From positions 1-64,000 of the forward strand of contig JAPPMY010000056.1 of the NCBI GenBank assembly GCA_028818855.1: 64,000 nt of DNA. Reading direction: 5' to 3'. Position numbers and translations under genes: made by a program. The notes under the pieces are model-generated. The model worked only from the letters and a program-made list of their open reading frames with translations. It did not search any database and was not told where the DNA came from. This DNA comes from Rhodospirillales bacterium. GTDB taxonomy: Bacteria > Pseudomonadota > Alphaproteobacteria > UBA828. This document shows, piece by piece, positions 49,629 to 59,133 of this stretch (within the stretch, counting starts at the first letter, position 1; each line of letters begins with the position of its first letter).

Positions 49629-50315
49629 CTAGAACGGCACGCCGACGGCGCGGCAGAGGAAGGCGGTCAGCGCGCTTCCGGCGCGCGTGATCGTCGCGAA
49701 GCTGTCGAGGAAATCGGGGCGGATCGCGTCTGCCTCCGGGATGTCGGTGATCGCGACGAAGTCCTTGCGCTTGAGGTCCTCGATCAGCGGGTGCTCGGGG
49801 TCGTAGCCGCGCGGCGGGCGCTTGAGCGCCTCGCCCGCAAGGCGGAAGGTCCTGCAGAAGGCGTCGGACGCGGTGATGCGCGTCCATTCCTCCGGCCGGT
49901 CGACGATCGCGTCGCGGATCCTGCCGAGGGTCGGGCTGTCCGGATGCCAGACGCCGCAGCCGGCGAAGCACATTCCCGGCTCCAGGTGGAGGTAGAAGCC
50001 GGGCGCGTGGGCGTCCTTGCCCGCCTCGTGGCGGAAGTGGGCGCCGACGTTGGTCTTGTAGGGCGTCTTGTCCTTGGAGAAGCGCGTGTCCCGATAGATG
50101 CGGAAGAGGGAGCCGCCGTTGGCCCGGGGGTCGGCGCGGAAGTGCGGGCTGATCTCGGCCAGCGGCTCGGCGAAGGCCTGGATGAAGTCGAGCATGGGGT
50201 CCCGCACCTCTGCCCGGTAGCGCGCCTTGTTCGCCTCGAACCAGGGCCGCTCGTTGTTGGCCCTGAGGTCGCGCAGGAAGTCGAAGAGCGCGGGGGCGAT
50301 GGGTTGTGCGGTCAT
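49629..50315 (-). CDS. DUF2461 family protein
   Basis: LFDFLRDLRANNERPWFEANKARYRAEVRDPMLDFI...RIYRDTRFSKDKTPYKTN. Confidence 0.9.
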   Translation of the reverse strand: MTAQPIAPALFDFLRDLRANNERPWFEANKARYRAEVRDPMLDFIQAFAEPLAEISPHFRADPRANGGSLFRIYRDTRFSKDKTPYKTNVGAHFRHEAGKDAHAPGFYLHLEPGMCFAGCGVWHPDSPTLGRIRDAIVDRPEEWTRITASDAFCRTFRLAGEALKRPPRGYDPEHPLIEDLKRKDFVAITDIPEADAIRPDFLDSFATITRAGSALTAFLCRAVGVPF

Positions 50316-50431
50316 GGTCTCCTCTCCGGGCAGGGGCGCATCGCGGCGCCACCTTCGCATAGCCGGGGCAACGGCCAAAGAGCCGTGCTAGATTGGCGCC
50401 GTTCGATCCCCACAGCGGCAGAGATTTCCTC

Positions 50432-51856
50432 ATGGCCCTCGCCCGAGCGACCGCCCCGCAGCCCCAACCCGCACCGAGCGAGCCGATCGCGCGCACGCTG
50501 GCGCGCTTCACCCGCGAACTGGTGCTCGACGACGTGCCTGAAGCGGTGGTCGAGCGCGCCAAGCTGCACATTCTCGATGCGCTGGGGATCGGCCTCGCGG
50601 CCTCCCGCTACGACTTCAGCCACAAGACGCTGACGGCGATCCACGGGCTCGCCGGAGACGGGCCCTATCCCGTGATCGGGATGCCGGCCGGGCTGCCGCT
50701 CCGCGATGCCGCGCAGATGAACGGCTTCCTCATCCACGGCCTCGACTACGACGACACTCACGTGGGCGGCGTGATCCACGCCACGGCGAGCGCGGTGCCG
50801 ACGGTGCTGGCCGCCGGCCAGCGGCACGGCGCGTCCGGGCGGGAGACGCTCGTGGCCTACCTCGCGGCCATCGAGGGCGCGGCGCGGATCGCCGCAGCAG
50901 CCCAGGGCGGGTTCCATCGCTTAGGGTTCCATCCCACCGGCATGGTCGGCGTATTCGGCGCAACGCTGGCTGCCGGCCGACTCGCCGGCATGACGGAGGA
51001 GCAACTCGCGCATGCGCAGGGCATCGCGCTCAGCATGGCGTCCGGCAGCCTGCAGTTCCTGGATGACGGCGCGTGGACCAAGCGGATGCACCCCGGCTGG
51101 GCGTCGGTGGCAGGCATCAGCGCCGCGGCGCTGGCGCAGCAGGGGTTCCAGGGCCCGGCCGAGCCCTACGAGGGACGCTTCGGCCTCTACGCCCTCTACG
51201 GCGCTCACGACGCGGAGATCGATTGGCCTACGTGCACCGCCGGGCTCGGCGAGGACTGGGAGATGCTGCGCATCGGCATCAAGCCTTATCCCGCCTGCCA
51301 CCTCGTGCATGCGCTCGGCGATGCGGCGCAAGCGCTCCGCGACGGGCACGGGCTCGCGCCCAAGGACGTGGAGAGCGTGGATGCGCTGATCGGCGAAGGC
51401 TGCGTCAGTGTCGTCTGCGAGCCGGAGGCGGCCAAGCGGCGCCCGGCCAGCGCCTACGAGGCGCAGTTCAGCGCGCACTACATGATCGCAAGCGTGCTCG
51501 CCCGCGGGCGCTTCACGCTGGCCGAGCTGGAGCCAGAGGCCTACACGGACGCAGGCGTGCTCGCGCTTTGCGACCGGATCAGCTACCGCGTCGATCCCGA
51601 CTCGGCGTTCCCGACCTATTACTCCGGCGAGGTGGTGATCCGCACGACCGACGGCCGCACGCTCCGCCACCGCGAGCAGGTCAACCGGGGCGCCGACAGC
51701 CGGCCGCTCGGTGCGGACGAGATCATCGCCAAGTACCACGACAACGCGGCGATGACGCTCTCGCCCGACCGGGCCGCGCGCGCGCTCGACGCGATCATGA
51801 CACTCGACGGGGACTCGACGCCGGCGGAGGTCGCGCGGTTGCTGAGCCTGGTCTGA
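50432..51856 (+). CDS. MmgE/PrpD family protein
   Basis: HILDALGIGLAA...NGFLIHGLDYDDTHVGGVIHATASAVPTVLA. Confidence 0.92.
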   Translation: MALARATAPQPQPAPSEPIARTLARFTRELVLDDVPEAVVERAKLHILDALGIGLAASRYDFSHKTLTAIHGLAGDGPYPVIGMPAGLPLRDAAQMNGFLIHGLDYDDTHVGGVIHATASAVPTVLAAGQRHGASGRETLVAYLAAIEGAARIAAAAQGGFHRLGFHPTGMVGVFGATLAAGRLAGMTEEQLAHAQGIALSMASGSLQFLDDGAWTKRMHPGWASVAGISAAALAQQGFQGPAEPYEGRFGLYALYGAHDAEIDWPTCTAGLGEDWEMLRIGIKPYPACHLVHALGDAAQALRDGHGLAPKDVESVDALIGEGCVSVVCEPEAAKRRPASAYEAQFSAHYMIASVLARGRFTLAELEPEAYTDAGVLALCDRISYRVDPDSAFPTYYSGEVVIRTTDGRTLRHREQVNRGADSRPLGADEIIAKYHDNAAMTLSPDRAARALDAIMTLDGDSTPAEVARLLSLV

Positions 51857-51882
51857 CAGGCGAGGCTGCCGGCACATCGGGC

Positions 51883-52194
51883 ATGACCGCACGCATCGAC
51901 ATTCCGGCCGAGGGGATCGCCGCATTCTGCGAGCGCTGGCAGGTGACGGAGATGGCGCTGTTCGGCTCCGTCCTCAGGGACGATTTCGGGCCGGAGAGCG
52001 ACATCGACGTGCTGGTGGCGTTCAAGGAGGGCGCGCGCCACACGCTCTTCGACATGGTCGAGATGGAGGAAGAGCTGAAGGCGGTGTTCGGCCGCGACGT
52101 AGACCTCGTCTGTCGGCGTGGCATCGAGCAGAGCGGCAATTGCTTGCGCCGAGAGGCTATCCTCCAATCGACCGAGACGATTTACGCGGCATAG
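51883..52194 (+). CDS. MntA-like nucleotidyltransferase domain protein (HepT partner not found)
   Basis: LFGSVLRDDFGPESDIDVLVAF (GSX10DXD); ends LRREAILQSTETIYAA. Confidence 0.85.
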   Translation: MTARIDIPAEGIAAFCERWQVTEMALFGSVLRDDFGPESDIDVLVAFKEGARHTLFDMVEMEEELKAVFGRDVDLVCRRGIEQSGNCLRREAILQSTETIYAA

Positions 52195-52286
52195 TGATGC
52201 CATGTGGCAGACGGTGCGCAGGCAGGCGTAATTCCGCCGCTCTGGCACGATGTTGACGGCCGGAGTTCCGTCGGTCCGGACGGGGC

Positions 52287-53174
52287 CTACACAGCTTGGG
52301 CGATCCGCGCCGGGTCGCCGGTGTCGAGCGTGGTGACGCGGCGCATCTCCCGCCGGTGCACCGTGTCGTCGAACGGGCGGGCGCGGTGCATGGTGGCGCG
52401 GTTGTCCCAGATCAGGAAGTCGCCGCTGCACCAGGAATGGCGGTACACCCGCTCGGGCTGCGTCGCGTGCTCCATGAGGTCGCGCAGCAGGAGCCGGCCG
52501 TCCGGCACGGGCCGGTCGAGGATCCGCGACGCGTGCGAGGCGAGGTAGAGGGAGCGCCGCCCGGTGCGCGGGTTCTCCAGCACCAGCGGCTGGATCGCCC
52601 CCTTGAGCCGGTCGCTCTCTTCCTCCGAGAACTCGAAGCCGAGGGTCACGCGCGAGTACGCGATCGAATGGTGCGCGCGGAGGCCTTGCAGGCTCGCCTT
52701 CGTCTCGTCCGCCAGCGTGTCGTAGGCGGCCCGCATGTCCGCGAACTCGGTGTCCGACGCGACCGGCGGCAGCGCGAGGGCGGCCAGCATCGAGTAGCGG
52801 CCGCGCGGGTCCTGAAACGACGCGTCGGTGTGCCAGAGGCGGTTCGCGATACCGTACTGGCGCTTCCGGTCGTCCGCCTGCAGGAGCGCGCCGTCGGCAT
52901 CCACGTTCGAGACATCGGTGATCGCTTCGTCGCCGAAGCGGCTCTTCGCCAGGACGCTGATGCCGGTCTTGCGATGGAGCTCCCCGTCAAGCCGGGTGGC
53001 GAAGGCAAGCTGCTCCTCGCTGGAGAACGCCTGATCCCGGAACACGAGCACCGCGTGCTCGTCCATGCCTGCCCGGATCCCCTCCAGCGTCTCCGTGTCG
53101 TGCACACGGCGCAGATCGACGCCGCTCGCCTCGGCGACGAAGTGAGGATGAAGCTTGCGGAACTGGAGGGTCAT
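52287..53174 (-). CDS. TauD/TfdA family dioxygenase
   Basis: LWHTDASFQDPRGRYSMLAALALPPV; CSGDFLIWDNRATMHRARPFDD. Confidence 0.9.
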   Translation of the reverse strand: MTLQFRKLHPHFVAEASGVDLRRVHDTETLEGIRAGMDEHAVLVFRDQAFSSEEQLAFATRLDGELHRKTGISVLAKSRFGDEAITDVSNVDADGALLQADDRKRQYGIANRLWHTDASFQDPRGRYSMLAALALPPVASDTEFADMRAAYDTLADETKASLQGLRAHHSIAYSRVTLGFEFSEEESDRLKGAIQPLVLENPRTGRRSLYLASHASRILDRPVPDGRLLLRDLMEHATQPERVYRHSWCSGDFLIWDNRATMHRARPFDDTVHRREMRRVTTLDTGDPARIAQAV

Positions 53175-54097
53175 CGGGTCTCGCGCGCCTGTGGGCCGGT
53201 TTCGATCGGCAGGCCGGGGTCGTGCGCCCACTCGCCCATCGAGCCGTCGTAGAGCGTGAGGTCACGGTAGCCGAGCTGGTGCAGGAGGAACAGGCCGACG
53301 GTGGCGGAGATGCCGCCGCCGCAATAGGCGACCACGTGGCGGTCCGGGGTTATTCCCGCTTCTTCGTGGAGCTGCCTCGCTTCGTCCAGCGACACGAACG
53401 CGCCGTTCGACGCAGGGTCCAGCAGGGTGGCCGCAGGCACGTTGACGCTCCCCGGGATCCGGCCCGGGCGCCCGTAGCGGCTCGGCCCTTCGCCCAGATG
53501 AAACTCGGGTGCGAGCGCGTTCACCATGACGGCGTCGGCATCGCCGAGCCGGGACCGCACGTACGCGCTGTCGACGAACCGCCCGGGCTTCAACGTCGCG
53601 GTGAAGCGCGCCGGTGGATAGCGTCCCGGCTCGGTGGAGACGGGGCGCCCCTCCGCCTTCCACTTCTCCCAGCCGCCGTCGAGCACCGCCGCACGCTCAA
53701 AGCCGAACGCCCGCAGCATCCACCACACCCGGGTTGCCCACATGATGCTGCCGGCGGCGTAGAGCACAACGCGCGAGTCGTCCCCGACGCCGAGTGCGCC
53801 CATTGCGTCCGCGAAGCGCTCGGGCGAGGGCGCCATGAACCTGAGGCGCGTGTCCGGATCGGAAATCGTCCCCTGAATGTCGAGGAAGACGGCGCCCGGA
53901 ATATGCTCGGCGTCGTACTCCGCCCGGCCGGGGACGACGCGGTAGGGGGCATCGTCGCCCGGCTCGGCCGGCTTCAGCCACGTCGTGCAGTCCAGGATGC
54001 GGAGCGCGGGATCGCCGAGGCTCGCCTCGAGCGCGCCGGTCTCGATCAGCGCCTGCGGCTCGCGCCACGCGGACAGGTCGGCTCGGCCTTCGGTCAT
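53171..54097 (-). CDS. Thiosulfate/3-mercaptopyruvate sulfurtransferase (rhodanese tandem)
   Basis: Two rhodanese domains; VVAYCGGGISATVGLFLLHQLGY; ATGA overlap with TauD. Confidence 0.9.
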   Translation of the reverse strand: MTEGRADLSAWREPQALIETGALEASLGDPALRILDCTTWLKPAEPGDDAPYRVVPGRAEYDAEHIPGAVFLDIQGTISDPDTRLRFMAPSPERFADAMGALGVGDDSRVVLYAAGSIMWATRVWWMLRAFGFERAAVLDGGWEKWKAEGRPVSTEPGRYPPARFTATLKPGRFVDSAYVRSRLGDADAVMVNALAPEFHLGEGPSRYGRPGRIPGSVNVPAATLLDPASNGAFVSLDEARQLHEEAGITPDRHVVAYCGGGISATVGLFLLHQLGYRDLTLYDGSMGEWAHDPGLPIETGPQARETR

Positions 54098-54113
54098 CGG
54101 CGGTCTCCTCTCC

Positions 54114-54950
54114 TCATGGTCGTTCCTTGCGCACGAAGAGCATCCAGAACGCGCCGCAAATCAAGATCAGGCTGGCCACCAGCGCAAGCGTGTTGAGCGC
54201 ATAGATCAAGGGCACGTTCGACGAGTGGGAGGATGCCTGCGCCCAGGCATAGAGGGGGAGGGTGGTCTTGCGGCCGCCGACGTAGATGCTGCGCGAGAGC
54301 TCGTTGAACGACAGCAGGAAGCCGAAGAGCCCGGCGGCGATGATCCCGGGCCTCAGCGCCGGAAACTCGATGTGCCAGAAACGCTCCCAGGCGCCGGCGC
54401 CGAGGTCGGCTGCGGCATCGAGCAGGCGCGTGTCGAAGCGGGACGCCATCACCACCACGGCGAGCAAGCAGAAGGGAAAGGCCCAGACGAAATGGCCGAT
54501 CCCGAGCGACCAGTAGCCGAGCCTCAGCCCCATGAACGAGCGGAAATACATGAAGAGCGCGGTCCCCATGATCACGCCCGGCACGAAGAGCGGCAGGATG
54601 ACGGCGAAGAGCACCGGGCCGCGACCGCGCATGTGCGGCAGTGCCCGGCCGACCAGGGTGGCGCTCACCATCGAGACGAAGCCGACGACCGTGGCGATGA
54701 GCAGGCTCAACCAGAGCGGATCGACCCACTTCGTGTTCTGGAACAGCCGTTCGTACCACTCCGCGGTGAAGTCGCCCGGAATGCCGCTGAGCGGCTCCGA
54801 CGTGCCGGACATCAGCGCCAGCCAGACGATCGGCGCGTAGATCAGACCGATGATCACGTAGCCGGGGCAGGCCGTGAGCCAGCTCCGCCAGCCCTCGTCG
54901 TTCCTGCGGCGGCGGTCAAGGCGGAGGCGGAGCGGGGACAGCACGCTCAT
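54114..54950 (-). CDS. potC: Spermidine/putrescine-type ABC transporter permease (PotC)
   Basis: EAA loop DAAADLGAGAWERFWHIEFPALRPGI; start MSVLSPLRLR. Confidence 0.85.
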   Translation of the reverse strand: MSVLSPLRLRLDRRRRNDEGWRSWLTACPGYVIIGLIYAPIVWLALMSGTSEPLSGIPGDFTAEWYERLFQNTKWVDPLWLSLLIATVVGFVSMVSATLVGRALPHMRGRGPVLFAVILPLFVPGVIMGTALFMYFRSFMGLRLGYWSLGIGHFVWAFPFCLLAVVVMASRFDTRLLDAAADLGAGAWERFWHIEFPALRPGIIAAGLFGFLLSFNELSRSIYVGGRKTTLPLYAWAQASSHSSNVPLIYALNTLALVASLILICGAFWMLFVRKERP

Positions 54951-55864
54951 CGCTTGAGCCCCTCGAAGACCTCGCCGAAACCGCCGAGCCGCAGCATCAG
55001 GAGCCGCAACACGAAGAGTAGGGCGACCATGGCAAAGAGGATGACCGTCGACATGGCGCTCGCCACCGCATAGTTGAGCGCGGTGAGCAGGGAATGCACC
55101 GAGTTGCCCAAGAGGTGGGCGTGCCCGCCGCCGAGCAGGGCGGGAATGACGTCCGCCCCCAGCATGGGGACGAAGGTGAAGACGATGCCTGCGATGATGC
55201 CCGGCATCACGAGCGGCAGGATCACGTGCACCAGGGTGTGCAGCGTGCCGCCGCCGAGGTCCCGGCTCGCGGCCAGCAGCTCGTCGTCGATCATCACGGC
55301 GGCGAGGAAGATCGGGAACACCATGGTCGGGAAGTAGGGCCCGATGAGCCCGAGGTGCACGGCGAACTCCGAGAACAGCAGCCAGTCGAGCGGCTCGTCG
55401 ATCAGGCCCAGCCAGATGAGGGCGCTGTTGACGAAGCCCTGCGTGCCGAGCACCGCGCGCCAGACGATGGTGCGCGCGGCCACGCTCAGGAAGAAGGGAA
55501 CCGTCAGGAGCGCGAGCGTCATCGCGCGGACGACGGCGGACCGCGTCCCCTTGGCCAGCCAGAGGGCGAAGGGGAGCGCGAGCAGCAGCTCGATCGCCGT
55601 CACGGTCGCCGCGATGCGGAGCGTCCGCACCGTTACCGACCAGCGGCCCGATTCGAAGAGGTTGAGGTAGGCGTCGACGTTGGGGTCGAAGGAGACCCGG
55701 AAACCCTTGATGGTGAGAAACGACCAGACGACGAGGCCGACCAGGGGCACCAGCATCACCAGCGCCCACATCACCAAGAAGGTCCAGACCGGGCCGTGGC
55801 GTTCGCCCACCAGCCCGCGCAGGAAATGCAGGGCGGGCGGCGGGGTGCCGAAGCGTTCAGACAT
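54947..55864 (-). CDS. potB: Spermidine/putrescine-type ABC transporter permease (PotB)
   Basis: AASRDLGGGTLHTLVHVILPLVMPGI; overlaps potC start. Confidence 0.85.
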   Translation of the reverse strand: MSERFGTPPPALHFLRGLVGERHGPVWTFLVMWALVMLVPLVGLVVWSFLTIKGFRVSFDPNVDAYLNLFESGRWSVTVRTLRIAATVTAIELLLALPFALWLAKGTRSAVVRAMTLALLTVPFFLSVAARTIVWRAVLGTQGFVNSALIWLGLIDEPLDWLLFSEFAVHLGLIGPYFPTMVFPIFLAAVMIDDELLAASRDLGGGTLHTLVHVILPLVMPGIIAGIVFTFVPMLGADVIPALLGGGHAHLLGNSVHSLLTALNYAVASAMSTVILFAMVALLFVLRLLMLRLGGFGEVFEGLKR

Positions 55865-55932
55865 GACTTACGGCTTCAGCAGCCCGCCATCCTTCGTCAT
55901 TGCACGCAGTTGTCGCCGCGAGCGGCCCGGCG

Positions 55933-57126
55933 CTACGCCTGGACGAAACGCTCCCACTCGGACTCGATGGACTGCATGTTGTCCGGCGCGGCGTTCTGCC
56001 AGAACTGCTCCGCCGTGAACTTGTTCTGGATCTTGTCCAGGTTGTCCTCGATGGACTGGATCTTCTCCGGCTCCCAGTTCATCGACTTGGCGAAGTCGAG
56101 GCCGAGCTGCGGGTTCCCCGTCACGTAGCCGCGCAGCACGGCGATCTGGGCGCTGTAGGCGCCGCCGAGGAAACCGTCGATCGCGCGGTAGATCTTCTCG
56201 AGGTTGCCGCGATCCGCCGCCTGCGAGGGGATGTAGGCGCCCAGCATCCACTTGTTGTAGCCCTCGACCGTGTAGGCGTAACGGACGTTGTGGCCCTGGC
56301 GTTGCAGCGCCTTTACCGCCGGCTCCCAGCAGTTCTGGACGATGACCTCGCCGTTGGCCATGAGGTCGATGGATTCCTCCCAGGTGCCCCAGAGGGAGCG
56401 GAACTGGCCGGCGTTCTTGCGCTCGATGAGGAAGTCCGCCGTGGTCCTCGCCTCCTCGGCCGTCATGTTCGACGGCTGGTCGATGGTGGCGAGGCCGTGG
56501 TGCTTCAGGTACATGCCGGCCATGGCGAAGGTGGTGAGCCAGGTGTCCTCCAGCGAGACCTTGCCCAAGGTGACTTCGCTATCGAACAGAAGGTCGTAGG
56601 TCAGCGGCTCCTCGCGATCGATCAGGTCGGGGAAGTACGCGAAGGAATCGGCGTTGAAGACGATGGGGACGCCGTACTGGGTGCCGTCCTTGCCGCGAAG
56701 CAGGGGGCTGCGCTTCACGTTGTCGGGCACGCCCTCCCAGCGCTTCATGGCGGCTTCGTCGATCGGCATGATGAGGCCTTCCGGCGCCAGCCGGTCCTCC
56801 ACGCCGCCGTCGAAGCAGAACATGTCGAAGTCCTCGCCGGCCTCGTCGGCGATGGCCTCCTTCAGGAACACGCCGGGGTCGCTGGCGATCCCCTTCCACT
56901 CGACGGTGAGGCCGGTCTCCTCGGTGAACGCGGTCCAGTCGTCGAGCGCGATCACGTTGGGGCCGATGATCCTGATGACGTTGTCGTCGGCCCTCGCCTG
57001 CCTCGGCGAGGTCTTGAGGATCGCCGGCGCGGCGATGGCCGCTGCGCCGAGCGCCGCCGAGCCCTTGAGGAAGCTGCGACGGCTGCGCCCTTTCGCCGTC
57101 CGGGCATCGTTCTTGTGCTTAGGCAT
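55933..57126 (-). CDS. potD: Spermidine/putrescine-type substrate-binding protein (PotD), Tat signal
   Basis: RRSFLKGSAALGAAAIAAPAIL Tat motif; FDMFCFDGGVEDRL. Confidence 0.85.
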   Translation of the reverse strand: MPKHKNDARTAKGRSRRSFLKGSAALGAAAIAAPAILKTSPRQARADDNVIRIIGPNVIALDDWTAFTEETGLTVEWKGIASDPGVFLKEAIADEAGEDFDMFCFDGGVEDRLAPEGLIMPIDEAAMKRWEGVPDNVKRSPLLRGKDGTQYGVPIVFNADSFAYFPDLIDREEPLTYDLLFDSEVTLGKVSLEDTWLTTFAMAGMYLKHHGLATIDQPSNMTAEEARTTADFLIERKNAGQFRSLWGTWEESIDLMANGEVIVQNCWEPAVKALQRQGHNVRYAYTVEGYNKWMLGAYIPSQAADRGNLEKIYRAIDGFLGGAYSAQIAVLRGYVTGNPQLGLDFAKSMNWEPEKIQSIEDNLDKIQNKFTAEQFWQNAAPDNMQSIESEWERFVQA

Positions 57127-57303
57127 TGTGTTTCCTCCCTTCATGATTCTTGAGTCAACAGTAGCGACATGGCCGGAACCGCTCAACCGACCGGCAGGAC
57201 GGGGCACGGCTGCCACGCGCGTGCGAACGCGCGCTGCAACCACGTTCCATCTGCCCGTATCGTGCTCTAGCATGCCTGCGGGACCAGCCGCCGGGGGCCA
57301 GTC

Positions 57304-58158
57304 ATGATCCTGCTGACCGGAGCGACGGGGACGACGGGGAGTGCCACCGTCGCCCAGTTGCGCGCGACGGGCCGGCCGTTCCGCATCATGAGCCGCGACG
57401 TGGCGCGCGCCAGGCGGCAGTTCGGGGACGACCTCGACTACGTGGCGGGCGACTTCGCCGAGCCCGGCACCCTCGATGCCGCGTTCGACGGGATCGAGAC
57501 CCTCTCGCTCCTCTGCGCCTTCTCCGAAGCGATGGTGGAGTTGGAGCTGAACGCGGTCGAGGCCGCCAAGCGGGCCGGCATCCGGCGCATCGTCAAGATG
57601 TCGGCGATCAAGGCCGCACCCGACGCGCCCACCACCATCCGGCGCTGGCACGGGGTGATCGAGCAGCGCATCAACGAGTCCGGCATTCCCTACACCCATC
57701 TCTGGCCCAATGCCTTCATGCAGAACTTCCGGCGCTTCGCTCCCCTCATCAGGGAGCAGGGCGCGTTCTACGCGCCGGTGGGCGATGCCAGGATCTCGCT
57801 GGTCGAGATCGAGGACGTGGCGGCGGTGACCGTCGCAGCCCTGGTGGAGGACGGGCACGAGGGCGAGACCTACGAGATCACCGGGCCGGCGGCAGTTTCC
57901 TATGCGGAATGCGCGGCGATCCTCTCGGAAGAACTGGACCGGGAGGTGCGCTACGTCTCCGTCAGCGACGAGGAGGCGCGGGCTGCGCTCGGCGCGGCCG
58001 GCATCGGGCCCGAGGCGGCGCATGCGCTGGTCGAGATCGACGGCCTCTTCCGCGAGGGTTTTGGGGCGCCGGTGACCGACGTGGTGGAACGCGTGACCGG
58101 CCGCAGCCCGCGGGACTTCCGCACCTTCGCCCGCGAGAACGCGGCGCTCTTCCAGTAG
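57304..58158 (+). CDS. NmrA-like NAD(P)-binding family protein
   Basis: ILLTGATGTTGSATVAQLRATGRPFRIMSRD. Confidence 0.88.
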   Translation: MILLTGATGTTGSATVAQLRATGRPFRIMSRDVARARRQFGDDLDYVAGDFAEPGTLDAAFDGIETLSLLCAFSEAMVELELNAVEAAKRAGIRRIVKMSAIKAAPDAPTTIRRWHGVIEQRINESGIPYTHLWPNAFMQNFRRFAPLIREQGAFYAPVGDARISLVEIEDVAAVTVAALVEDGHEGETYEITGPAAVSYAECAAILSEELDREVRYVSVSDEEARAALGAAGIGPEAAHALVEIDGLFREGFGAPVTDVVERVTGRSPRDFRTFARENAALFQ

Positions 58159-58171
58159 GGCGGCGGCAGGC

Positions 58172-59089
58172 ATGACCGACTCGCCCTATCCCCGCGACAT
58201 GGTGGGCTACGGCCGGGGTCGGCCGCACCCTCATTGGCCGGGCGGGGCGCGCATCGCCGTGCAGTTCGTCATCAACTACGAGGAGGGCGCGGAGAACAGC
58301 ATCCTCCACGGCGATGCGGGCTCGGAGACGCTTCTCACCGAGTTCGGCTTCGCCGAGCCCCGCATCGGCGAGCGCGCGCTCCCCATCGAATCGATGTACG
58401 AGTTCGGGAGCCGTGTCGGCTTCTGGCGGCTGCATCGGCTGTTCACCGAGCGGAGCGTGCCAGTCACGATCTTCGGCGTTGCGATGGCGCTCGCCCGCAA
58501 TCCCGAGGCCGTCGCCGCGATGACGGACGCGGACTGGGAGATCGCGAGCCACGGCTACCGCTGGATCGACTATCACGCCGTGCCCGAGGCGGACGAGCGC
58601 GCGCACATCGAGAAGGCGATCGCGATCCAGCAGAAGCTCACGGGCACGCGGCCCCTGGGTTACTTCCTCGGCCGCCGCAGCCCACGGACTGTGCGCCTCG
58701 TGGCGGAGGAGGGGGGCTTCCTCTACAGCCAGGACTCGTACGCCGACGAGCTGCCGTACTGGGTCGAGGAGGCCGGCCGGCCGCTGCTGATGATCCCCTA
58801 TACGGCGGACCACAACGACCACCGCTTCGCCACCGTGCCGGGCTTCGACTGGGGCGAGCCCTTCTTCGCCTACCTGCGGGACGCCTTCGACGTGCTCTAC
58901 GAGGAGGGCGCCGAGCAGCCCGGCATGATGGGCATCGGCCTGCACAGCCGGCTGGTGGGACGCCCCGGCCGCTTCGCTGCGCTCCGCCGCTTCGTCGACC
59001 ACGTGCTCGCGCACGACCGCGTCTGGCTCTGCCGCGGCATCGACATCGCCCGCCACTGGCACGCCCGGGACGACGCGCCCCGGACGTGA
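58172..59089 (+). CDS. puuE: Allantoinase PuuE (polysaccharide deacetylase family)
   Basis: YPRDMVGYGRGRPHPHWPGGARIAVQFVINYEEGAENSILHGD...SHGYRWIDYH. Confidence 0.9.
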   Translation: MTDSPYPRDMVGYGRGRPHPHWPGGARIAVQFVINYEEGAENSILHGDAGSETLLTEFGFAEPRIGERALPIESMYEFGSRVGFWRLHRLFTERSVPVTIFGVAMALARNPEAVAAMTDADWEIASHGYRWIDYHAVPEADERAHIEKAIAIQQKLTGTRPLGYFLGRRSPRTVRLVAEEGGFLYSQDSYADELPYWVEEAGRPLLMIPYTADHNDHRFATVPGFDWGEPFFAYLRDAFDVLYEEGAEQPGMMGIGLHSRLVGRPGRFAALRRFVDHVLAHDRVWLCRGIDIARHWHARDDAPRT

Positions 59090-59133
59090 ACGCCTGGCGG
59101 TTTCTCCGGCCAGGAGGGATGCCCGGTGGCCGC

